Assembly (NCBI RefSeq): GCF_900119315.1
Contig: NZ_LT827010.1
Location: forward strand, 2,947,001-3,011,000
Direction: 5' to 3'
DNA from: Actinoplanes sp. SE50/110
GTDB taxonomy: Bacteria > Actinomycetota > Actinomycetes > Mycobacteriales > Micromonosporaceae
DNA length: 64,000 nt
Under the pieces are notes generated by a model. That model ran no database searches and was not told the origin of the DNA. It worked only from the letters and a program-made list of their open reading frames with translations. Position numbers and translations under genes: made by a program. Positions 57,593-64,000 of the stretch are shown here, piece after piece. Numbering within the stretch: the first letter of the stretch is position 1; each line of letters begins with the position of its first letter.

Positions 57593-58569
57593 GGAAACGC
57601 CTGCTTGCCGCCGGGACGGCCACCGTGCTCGCGCTGGCGGCGTGCAGCGGTGGCGGCCGGGACAAGTCCGCCGCGGACACTTCGGGCGCGGGCGGCAACG
57701 CGCCCGGCAGTTCCGGTTACACGATCGCGTTCGTCACTCATGAGACCCCCGGAGACACGTTCTGGGACAAGGTTCGGGCGGGTGCGGTGCAGGCCGCCAA
57801 GGACGAGGGCGTCACGCTGAAGTACTCCAACGACCCGGACGCCGGCAAGCAGGCCCAGCTGATCCAGAGCGCCGTCGACGCCAAGGTCAACGGCATCGCC
57901 ACCACCCTGGTCACCCCGGACGCCCTGGCCGGTGCGGTCAAGTCGGCGACCACCGCGGGTATCCCGGTTGTCGGCCTCAACGCCGGCATCGACCAGTACC
58001 AGAAACTCGGCGCCCTGATGTATTTCGGTTCCGATGAGTCCCTGGCCGGCACCAGCCTCGGCAAACGCATCGCCGGCGAGGGCGCCAAGCACCCCCTGTG
58101 CGTGATCCACCAGACCGGTTCGGTCGCCCTGGAAGCCCGCTGCGCCGGCGTCAAGAGCGCCGTCCCCGCCACCGAGAATCTCCAGGTGAACGGCGCCGAC
58201 GACAGCGCGGTCACGACCACCCTGCAGGCGAAGCTGGCTCAGGACAAGTCGATCGACTACATCGTCACCCTCGGCGCCCCGGTCGCCCTGGACGCGATCA
58301 ACGCCAAACAGCAGGCGTCCTCGGAAGCCAAGCTGGTCACCTTCGACCTGAACCAGGAGATGGCCAAGCGCATCAAGAACGGCGAGGTCGAGTTCGCCAT
58401 CGACCAGCAGCCCTACGTCCAGGGCTACATGGCGGTCACCTCCCTGTACCTGTACCTGAAGAACGGCAACGACATCGGCGGCGGCCGCCCCGTCCTCACC
58501 GGTCCGTCCTTCGTGGACCAGACCAACATCGACAAGATCCTCCCGTTCACGGAGAAGAACACTCGATGA
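57589..58569 (+). CDS. Sugar ABC transporter substrate-binding lipoprotein (inositol uptake)
   Basis: 326 residues. Lipobox VLALAACSG at about residue 19. It is a ribose-binding-protein-type fold (Peripla_BP_4): TIAFVTHETPGDTFWDKVRA, GIPVVGLNAGIDQYQKLGAL, and a C-terminal VEFAIDQQPYVQGYMAVTSL. Located in the iol operon next to permease and ATPase, it probably binds myo-inositol, as the IbpA-type proteins do; this is inferred from context. Confidence 0.9.
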   Translation: MRKRLLAAGTATVLALAACSGGGRDKSAADTSGAGGNAPGSSGYTIAFVTHETPGDTFWDKVRAGAVQAAKDEGVTLKYSNDPDAGKQAQLIQSAVDAKVNGIATTLVTPDALAGAVKSATTAGIPVVGLNAGIDQYQKLGALMYFGSDESLAGTSLGKRIAGEGAKHPLCVIHQTGSVALEARCAGVKSAVPATENLQVNGADDSAVTTTLQAKLAQDKSIDYIVTLGAPVALDAINAKQQASSEAKLVTFDLNQEMAKRIKNGEVEFAIDQQPYVQGYMAVTSLYLYLKNGNDIGGGRPVLTGPSFVDQTNIDKILPFTEKNTR

Positions 58570-59957
58570 CCCCTCCCACTCCTCCCGGAACCCCCGACCC
58601 CGCAAAAACCGCTGATCCCGCCGGCACCCGCGACCTCACCGACCATGCCCACCACCTCACTGACCCTGCCCACCACCTCACCCACCCTGCCCACCACCTC
58701 ACCGGGTCCGCAGACTCAGCCCGCCAGCCCGCAGACTCAGCCCGCCAGCCCGTGGGCTCAGCCCGCCATGCCACGGCGCTGGGTTCCCAGCCCGAACCAG
58801 CCCGTGGCACAACCCGATCGAGGGCCCGGCGAGCCGCCCGCCTGCTGGCGCGACCCGAGGTCGGCGCCCTTGCCGCAGCCGTCGTCATCTTCCTGTTCTT
58901 CCTCGTGGTAGCTCCGTCCTTCCGGTCCACCGCGGCGTTCTTCACGGTCCTCTACCAGTCCTCCACGATCGGCATCGTCGCGGTCGGCGTAGGCCTCCTC
59001 ATGATCGGCGGCGAGTTCGACCTCTCCGCTGGCGTCATCACCACCAGCGCCGGCCTGGTGAACTCGATGTTCTGCTGGTACTTCGGCGTCAACCTCTGGG
59101 TCGGCGCCGCGCTGTCCCTGGCCTTCTGTCTCCTCGTCGGTTTCCTCAACGGCTGGCTGGTGACCCGCACCGGCATCCCCAGTTTTCTGATCACGCTGGG
59201 CACGTTCTTCGTTCTGCAGGGCGCCAACCTGGGCGTCACGAAACTGGTCACCGGATCGGTGTCGAGCCGCGACATCACCGCCATCGACGGCTTCGCATCC
59301 CTGCAGAAGCTGTTCGCCTCCAGCATCACCATCGATTTCGCCACCATCTGGATCACCGTCGTGTGGTGGGCCCTGTTCGTCGCCCTGGCCGCGTGGACTC
59401 TCCAGCGCACCCGGATCGGCAACTGGATCTACGCTGTCGGAGGCTCCGCCGGGAGCGCCCGCGCCGTCGGCGTCCCGGTGACCCGTACGAAGATCGGTCT
59501 GTTCATGACCGTGTCGTTCCTCGGCTGGTTCATCGGGATGCACTCGCTCTACCGCTTCAACACGTTGCAGGCCGGCAACGGCGTCGGGAACGAATTCCTC
59601 TACATCATCGCCGCGGTGGTCGGCGGCACCCTCCTCACCGGCGGTTTCGGCAACGCTGTAGGCGCGGCCATCGGCGCTTTCATCTTCGGCATGACAAGCC
59701 TCGGCATCGTCTACGCCGGCTGGGACCCCAACTGGTTCAAGGCCTTCCTCGGCGTCATGCTCCTGCTCGCGGTTCTGGTCAACACGTACGTCAAACGCCT
59801 GGCCACCTCCACGGCCAGCTTCTCCTCAACCGCGGACACACCACCCCCACGCGACCGGGCGTCGACCTCTGCTCGCCCGCCCGTGCTCGCGGGTGCCCCG
59901 CCGTCCAGCGACCCGGCATCGCCTTCTGCCCGCGTCGCCGCACAGGAGGAGGACTGA
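58566..59957 (+). CDS. Sugar ABC transporter permease with His-rich N-terminal repeats
   Basis: 463 residues. The first ~95 residues are an unusual cytosolic extension of His/Ala and Ser/Ala/Arg/Gln repeats (residues 24-44: LTDHAHHLTDPAHHLTHPAHH; residues 49-69: the ADSARQP-type repeat). The permease proper then begins GALAAAVVIFLFFLVVAPSF, with MIGGEFDLSAGVITTSAGLV, FLNGWLVTRTGIPSFLITLG and the RbsC/FrcC motif VGVPVTRTKIGLFMTVSFLG. A Ser/Pro-rich tail ends it. It is the inner-membrane component of the inositol importer. ATGA overlap with the binding-protein gene. Confidence 0.92.
   Translation: MTPPTPPGTPDPAKTADPAGTRDLTDHAHHLTDPAHHLTHPAHHLTGSADSARQPADSARQPVGSARHATALGSQPEPARGTTRSRARRAARLLARPEVGALAAAVVIFLFFLVVAPSFRSTAAFFTVLYQSSTIGIVAVGVGLLMIGGEFDLSAGVITTSAGLVNSMFCWYFGVNLWVGAALSLAFCLLVGFLNGWLVTRTGIPSFLITLGTFFVLQGANLGVTKLVTGSVSSRDITAIDGFASLQKLFASSITIDFATIWITVVWWALFVALAAWTLQRTRIGNWIYAVGGSAGSARAVGVPVTRTKIGLFMTVSFLGWFIGMHSLYRFNTLQAGNGVGNEFLYIIAAVVGGTLLTGGFGNAVGAAIGAFIFGMTSLGIVYAGWDPNWFKAFLGVMLLLAVLVNTYVKRLATSTASFSSTADTPPPRDRASTSARPPVLAGAPPSSDPASPSARVAAQEED
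58635..58772. repeat. Two adjacent 21-bp in-frame tandem repeats
   Basis: Array A: CTCAC(C/T)GACC(A/C)TGCCCACCA at 58635, 58656 and 58677. Array B: GCAGACTCAGCCCGCCAGCC at 58710, 58731 and, diverged, 58752. Both keep the reading frame of the permease gene. Confidence 0.9.
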
Positions 59958-59958
59958 C

Positions 59959-60780
59959 GTGACCGACACCCTGGCCGACCACGCCGACCGCGGTCTGCGG
60001 CGCGGCGAACTCCTGATCGAGTTGACCGGCGTCGGTAAGACGTACGGAGCGATCCGCGCCCTGCTGGACATCGACCTACGGGTCCGGGCCGGTGAGGTGA
60101 CCTGCGTGCTGGGCGACAACGGCGCGGGCAAGTCCACGCTTATCAAGATCATCTCTGGCCTGCATCCACACACCTCTGGTTCTCTCAAGGTCGACGGTGC
60201 CGCCCGGTTCCTCGGCTCGCCGCGCGACGCGCTCGATCTGGGAATAGCCACCGTTTACCAGGACCTCGCGGTGGTGCCGCTCATGGAGGTCTGGCGCAAT
60301 TTCTTTCTTGGCTCGGAAATCGTCTCCGGTCGTTTCCCCCTGGCTGGCATGCGCGTGCGGGAAATGCGCCGCATCGCCGACCGGGAACTCCGCAAAATGG
60401 GTATCGCGGTGGCTGACATCAATCAGCCCATCGGCACCCTGTCGGGCGGCCAGCGGCAGTGTGTCGCCATCGCCCGCGCAGTGTATTTCGGCGCCCGCGT
60501 GCTGATCCTCGACGAGCCCACGGCGGCGCTCGGCGTGAAGCAGTCCGGGGTGGTGCTGAAGTACATCGCCGCAGCTCGGGATGCGGGCCTCGGCGTCATC
60601 CTGATTACCCACAACCCGCAGCACGCCTACCTGGTGGGGGATCATTTCGTGATCCTCCAGCGGGGCGTGGCCATCCTCGATGCCGGGCGCGGCAGCGTCA
60701 CCCTGGAGGAGCTGACCACGCAGATGGCCGGGGGTGACGAACTCGCGGAACTGTCGCGTGAATTGGAGCGCCGATCATGA
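59959..60780 (+). CDS. Sugar ABC transporter ATPase (FrcA-type single-domain)
   Basis: 273 residues from GTG 59959 (AGGAGGAGG upstream). Walker A GDNGAGKST, Q-loop IATVYQDLAVVPLMEVWRNF (FrcA-like), signature LSGGQRQC, Walker B VLILDEPTAALGVKQSGVVL and switch His ITHNPQHAYL. It has one nucleotide-binding domain, unlike the duplicated RbsA type. It completes the inositol importer. Confidence 0.92.
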   Translation: MTDTLADHADRGLRRGELLIELTGVGKTYGAIRALLDIDLRVRAGEVTCVLGDNGAGKSTLIKIISGLHPHTSGSLKVDGAARFLGSPRDALDLGIATVYQDLAVVPLMEVWRNFFLGSEIVSGRFPLAGMRVREMRRIADRELRKMGIAVADINQPIGTLSGGQRQCVAIARAVYFGARVLILDEPTAALGVKQSGVVLKYIAAARDAGLGVILITHNPQHAYLVGDHFVILQRGVAILDAGRGSVTLEELTTQMAGGDELAELSRELERRS

Positions 60781-60925
60781 TTTACCTCCGCGGGAACAGC
60801 CTTTGCGGTCGGCCTTCATCCTGCCACTCCGGCAGGCCACCCGGAAAGGGCGATACGCGTCCACATAAACGTCCACCAGGGACTTCGCGGAGATTCCCGG
60901 ACCTTCGGATGAGGGGGAGTGCAGC

Positions 60926-61951
60926 ATGACCGCCCTGGCCGCAGTACGCGTCGGAGTGATCGGCACCGGCCTGATCGGCCGCGACCACATCCGTCGGATG
61001 GCGACCGGAATGTCCGCGATTTCGGTTGTCGCGGTGGCCGATGTGGACCTGGTCCTGGCCTCCCGCGTCGCCGCCTCGGTCGGCGCCGAGGTCTTCACCG
61101 ACGGTCTCGACCTGATCGCCTCGCCCCGGGTCGACGCCGTCGTCATCTGCTCCTGGGGCCGGACCCACGAGCGATACGTGCTGGCCGCGATCGCCGCCGG
61201 CAAGCCGGTCTTCTGCGAGAAACCGCTCGCCACCAGCCAGCACGCCTGCCTGCGCATCGTGGAGGCCGAGGTCGCGCACGGCAGCCGGCTGGTGCAGGTG
61301 GGTTACATGCGGCGGTACGACCCGGCCTACCGCGCGGTGAAACGGGTGCTGGACAGTGGCGTGATCGGCGCCCCGCTGATGATGCACTGTGCGCACCGCA
61401 ACGCCGGGGTGCCGTCCTTCTACGAGCCGGAGAACACGATCACGGACACCGCCGTGCACGAGATCGACATGGTGCGCTGGATGTTCGGCGCGGAGGTGAC
61501 CGCGGTACGCGTGCTGCGTCCGCGGGCGAGCCGGAACGCCGGCGTCCTGCCCGACCCGTCACTGCTGCTTCTCGAGCTTGCGAACGAGGTGCTGGTGGAT
61601 GTCGAAATCTCGGTCAACGCCCGGTACGGCTACGACATCCGCGGCGAGATCCTTGGCGAGGACGGCACGGTCTCGCTCGGCGATCCCGGGCTGATCGCGG
61701 TGCGCCGGGCGGGCCGGCTGGCGAGTCCCGTGCCCGAGGACTGGCGGGAGCGGTTCGGCCCGGCGTACGACATCGAACTGCGCGAGTGGGCCGATTCGCT
61801 GGTCGGCGGTGGAGAGGCCGGCGGCCCGGGCGCGTGGGACGGCTATGCCGCCTCGGTCGTCTCGGACGCGGCGGTGCGGGCGCTGCGGACCGCGGAGCGC
61901 ATCCCGGTGAGTCTGGTCGATCGGCCCAAGTTGTACGCGTTGTCGGGCTGA
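60926..61951 (+). CDS. iolG: Inositol 2-dehydrogenase, Gfo/Idh/MocA family (IolG)
   Basis: 341 residues. NAD-binding GVIGTGLIGRDHIRR; the EKP motif FCEKPLATSQHACL; catalytic-region His/Asp in TDTAVHEIDMVRWMFG. In the iol operon this family oxidises myo-inositol to 2-keto-myo-inositol, the first step. A 145-bp gap with a minor hairpin separates it from the ATPase gene. GGGGGAG precedes the ATG. Confidence 0.9.
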   Translation: MTALAAVRVGVIGTGLIGRDHIRRMATGMSAISVVAVADVDLVLASRVAASVGAEVFTDGLDLIASPRVDAVVICSWGRTHERYVLAAIAAGKPVFCEKPLATSQHACLRIVEAEVAHGSRLVQVGYMRRYDPAYRAVKRVLDSGVIGAPLMMHCAHRNAGVPSFYEPENTITDTAVHEIDMVRWMFGAEVTAVRVLRPRASRNAGVLPDPSLLLLELANEVLVDVEISVNARYGYDIRGEILGEDGTVSLGDPGLIAVRRAGRLASPVPEDWRERFGPAYDIELREWADSLVGGGEAGGPGAWDGYAASVVSDAAVRALRTAERIPVSLVDRPKLYALSG

Positions 61952-61958
61952 CGCCGCG

Positions 61959-62045
61959 GGTGGCGGACGGTTCGCCTGCGCGGGAGTGTCACCGCCGACG
62001 TCGTTGGCGGCGATGACACCCGGCCTCCGGGCGAATCCGTCCCGC
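61959..62045. terminator. Imperfect large hairpin after iolG
   Basis: The outer arm GCGGACGGTTCGCC pairs with GGCGAATCCGTCCCGC, and the inner arm GTGTCACCGCC (61986-61996) with GGCGG-CGA-TGACAC (62006-62019). Probably the end of the inositol transcript. Confidence 0.45.
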
Positions 62046-62110
62046 GTGCGACGTGGCCCGCGGGAGAGCCGCCCCGTAAAGGGTTCCTGCCCGCCTGGGG
62101 CAACGTTAAC

Positions 62111-62749
62111 TCATTGTTCGTCTTGAACGTGTTGATCATCGGTTGTGTCTATTGTCCGAAGTCCGTCGAAAGCGAGCCGGACCACGGTGTCGGCCAGCGC
62201 CCCGGGCCGGCCGCGATCAGGGCGGTACCACTCCACCAGCGAGTTGACCATGCCGAAGAGCAGACGCGCGGCGGTCGCCGGGTCCACGTCCGCGCGGACG
62301 CCCCCTTCGGCCTGGGCCTGCTTGACGAGCTCGGTGACCAGCGCGTCGAATTCCCGGCGACGAGCCAGGGCGTGCTGTTCGACCGCTGTGTTGCCGCGGA
62401 CGCGGAGCAGCAGCGTGACGAACTCCAGGCGCTCGGCGAGCACCAGAACACTGCTCCGGACCAGCGCCTCCAGGCGTACCGTCGCGGATGCCGGCGCGTC
62501 ACGCACCTGCTCGGCCGCCTCGAAGAGGCCGTCCACCGCGCGATCCACCGCCATCCCGAGCAGCTGCTCCTTGCTGCTGACGTGGTGGTACAGGGTCGAC
62601 TTGGTGATGCCGAGCGTCTCCGCGACGTCGAACATGCTGGTCGCGTCGTACCCGTGCGCGTTGAACAGCCGGACCGCGGCGGCCAGCACGGCGTCGACGT
62701 CGTGGCCGGGCCGGCCGCGGCGGCGCGGTGCGGGCTGCGCGGTGTCCAT
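62111..62749 (-). CDS. TetR family regulator, PaaR-like position
   Basis: 212 residues from ATG 62749. The HTH is DVDAVLAAAVRLFNAHGYDA then TSMFDVAETLGITKSTLYHH, followed by SKEQLLGMAVDRAVDGLFEA. The C-terminal domain follows TetR_C. It diverges from paaN. A near-palindromic operator lies between the two genes, so it probably represses paaN and itself and responds to phenylacetyl-CoA or a related thioester; this is inference from position. Confidence 0.88.
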   Translation of the reverse strand: MDTAQPAPRRRGRPGHDVDAVLAAAVRLFNAHGYDATSMFDVAETLGITKSTLYHHVSSKEQLLGMAVDRAVDGLFEAAEQVRDAPASATVRLEALVRSSVLVLAERLEFVTLLLRVRGNTAVEQHALARRREFDALVTELVKQAQAEGGVRADVDPATAARLLFGMVNSLVEWYRPDRGRPGALADTVVRLAFDGLRTIDTTDDQHVQDEQ

Positions 62750-62798
62750 GGAGCGAAATATGTCAGACCTGACGAGGAGAGTAAGGCGAGGGCTTGAA

Positions 62799-62820
62799 TT
62801 ACCGACCGAATGGTTGGTAA
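62799..62820. promoter_or_regulatory. Operator TTACCGACCGAATGGTTGGTAA between tetR and paaN
   Basis: Left arm TTACCGACC, right arm GGTTGGTAA, one mismatch, 4-bp centre. It sits in the middle of the 107-bp divergent region and resembles PaaR-type ACCGACC sites. Confidence 0.65.
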
Positions 62821-62856
62821 ACATGAGGGGACCACCGATCGCAACGGAGCGAACGC

Positions 62857-64000
62857 ATGACGACACCCGCTGACCTGTACGCCACCCACCGTGAGCTGCT
62901 TGAGCGCGCGATCGAGGCGGCCTCCGCCCGCGACTACTGGTCCGCCTACCCGGAGTCGCCCAGCAAGTCGGTGTACGGCGAGGACGCCGCACCCGCCGGC
63001 GAGCGTGCCTTCGCCGCCCTGCTCGGCAACCGGTTCCCGATCGACGTCCCCGGCGCCACCGGCACCGTGTCCACCGAGCGCTCGCCGTTCGGCATCGAGC
63101 TCGGTGTCAGCTACCCCAAGGCCGACCCGCTCGCCCTGGTCGCCGCCGCCCGCGCCACCATCCCGTCCTGGCGCGCCGTCGGCCCGCAGGGCCGGGCCGG
63201 GATCGCCGCCGAGATCCTGCGCCGGATCAACGCGCGCATCTTCGAGATGGCGCACGCCGTCCAGCACACCTCGGGGCAGGCGTTCGTGATGGCCTTCCAG
63301 GCCGGCGGCGCCCACGCGCAGGACCGTGCACTGGAGGCCATCGCCTATGCGCTGGCCGCCACCACCCGCATGCCCAGCACCTCGTCCTGGGCCAAGCCGC
63401 AGCGCGGCGGTGACCCGCTGAGCATGACCAAGACCGGCACCGTCGTCGGCCGCGGTGTCGCCCTGGTGATCGGCTGCACCACCTTCCCGACGTGGAACAG
63501 CTACCCCGGCCTGTTCGCCAGCCTGGTCACCGGCAACCCGGTCATCGTCAAGCCGCACCCGGGCGCGGTCCTGCCGCTCGCCATCACCGTGCAGATCTGC
63601 CGGGAGGTCCTGACCGAGGCCGGGCTGAACCCGGACGTCGTCACGCTCGCCGTGGAGGAGCCGGGTGACGGCATCGCCGCCACCCTCGCCACGCATCCCG
63701 ACGTGCGGATCGTCGACTTCACCGGCTCCAGCGAGTTCGGCGACTGGCTCGAGGCGAACGCGCGGCAGGCCGTCGTCTACACCGAGAAGGCCGGGCTCAA
63801 CACGGTCCTGCTCGACTCCACCGACGACTACCGCGGCCTGCTGCGCAACCTGGCCTTCTCGCTCTCGCTCTACAGCGGCCAGATGTGCACCACCCCGCAG
63901 AATCTTCTGATCCCCCGCGACGGCATCGACACGGAAGCCGGCCGTCGCACCCCGCAGGAGTTCGGCGCGGACCTGGCCACCGCGCTCGGCAAGCTGCTCG
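62857..64000 (+). CDS. paaN: Phenylacetic acid degradation protein PaaN (aldehyde-dehydrogenase-like), 5' part
   Basis: The frame is open from ATG 62857 to the right edge (about 381 codons); the gene is cut by the window. It begins MTTPADLYATHRELLERAIE followed by ARDYWSAYPESPSKSVYG, which is characteristic of PaaN. Then the aldehyde-dehydrogenase fold: GVALVIGCTTFPTWNSYPGL, NPVIVKPHPGAVLPLAI, and catalytic-Cys region SLYSGQMCTTPQNLLIP. It takes part in phenylacetyl-CoA catabolism. CGGAG precedes the ATG. The other paa genes would be expected beyond the window. Confidence 0.88.
   Translation, partial: MTTPADLYATHRELLERAIEAASARDYWSAYPESPSKSVYGEDAAPAGERAFAALLGNRFPIDVPGATGTVSTERSPFGIELGVSYPKADPLALVAAARATIPSWRAVGPQGRAGIAAEILRRINARIFEMAHAVQHTSGQAFVMAFQAGGAHAQDRALEAIAYALAATTRMPSTSSWAKPQRGGDPLSMTKTGTVVGRGVALVIGCTTFPTWNSYPGLFASLVTGNPVIVKPHPGAVLPLAITVQICREVLTEAGLNPDVVTLAVEEPGDGIAATLATHPDVRIVDFTGSSEFGDWLEANARQAVVYTEKAGLNTVLLDSTDDYRGLLRNLAFSLSLYSGQMCTTPQNLLIPRDGIDTEAGRRTPQEFGADLATALGKLL

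Noticed and set aside
56397..58772. CRISPR-like arrays from the regularly spaced repeats
   Set aside because: The repeats are head-to-tail without unique spacers, and two of the arrays are in-frame coding repeats.
62149..63696. 515-codon open frame on the minus strand
   Set aside because: Antisense to paaN and overlapping the tetR gene in another frame; no family pattern.
1..64000. tRNA, rRNA or integrated phage/IS elements
   Set aside because: No tRNA-like cloverleaf 3' ends, no rRNA sequence, and no transposase, integrase or phage structural gene was recognised.

Overview
The window comes from a very high-GC Gram-positive chromosome. Codon third positions are almost all G or C, GTG starts are frequent, genes overlap by ATGA or GTGA, and several genes look leaderless (a TAGNNT box 6 to 8 nt before the start codon). 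Lipoprotein-type transport components, an F420-type oxidoreductase, large LuxR (LAL) regulators, GH2 and GH3 glycosidases, an inositol operon and a PaaN-type dehydrogenase all fit a soil actinomycete. A member of the Micromonosporaceae such as Actinoplanes is my best guess, but that is inference only. No rRNA, tRNA, CRISPR array, intact transposase or phage gene was seen.

Layout. 1-6.6 kb: end of an FMN reductase, small proline/threonine-rich and membrane hypotheticals, a glycolipid-binding-like protein, two TetR regulators, an SMR drug exporter with twin operators, and a ribosome-associated protein. 6.5-9.6 kb: acetyltransferase, LacI regulator, isochorismatase-like hydrolase and methyltransferase. 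9.5-12.9 kb: a KaiC-like double ATPase coupled to a stand-alone receiver protein, the remnant of a NarK-type transporter, and a small membrane-protein pair. 13.1-18.5 kb: a five-gene ABC importer with a family-5 binding protein. 18.5-20.9 kb: sulfotransferase, deazaflavin-type oxidoreductase, DUF3072 protein and a secreted protein. 20.9-26.1 kb: ROK repressor diverging from a GH2 beta-mannosidase, followed by a LacI-type ligand domain lacking its DNA-binding head. 26.1-32.9 kb: secreted propeller-like protein, pseudo-receiver protein, LacI repressor diverging from a GH3 beta-glucosidase, phosphoglycerate-mutase-like phosphatase, and two paralogous membrane proteins. 33.8-37.6 kb: LAL regulator diverging from a secreted polyester hydrolase (cutinase/PETase family). 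37.7-46.0 kb: a MacAB-type export cluster with two adaptor proteins, a two-component system and a C/NGV-motif lipoprotein. 46.1-52.4 kb: second LAL regulator, TerC, DODA-type dioxygenase, GPP34 protein. 52.5-62.0 kb: a myo-inositol catabolic and uptake operon (iolC, iolB, iolD, iolE-like, binding protein, permease, ATPase, iolG). 62.1-64.0 kb: TetR regulator diverging from a truncated paaN.

How it fits together. Carbohydrate scavenging dominates. The family-5 importer promoter and the ROK/mannosidase promoter share a CTTAAG word in otherwise AT-poor DNA, which suggests that the importer brings in manno- or cello-oligosaccharides rather than peptides. The GH3 gene has its own LacI operator. 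The inositol operon supplies its own ABC importer but contains no iolA and no adjacent regulator. Tandem repeats are unusually common: 62 bp at the iolD start, 34 bp after iolD, 21 bp in the permease, 33 bp in a tetR gene, 41 bp before terC and 26 bp near 1.3 kb. They suggest active local duplication.
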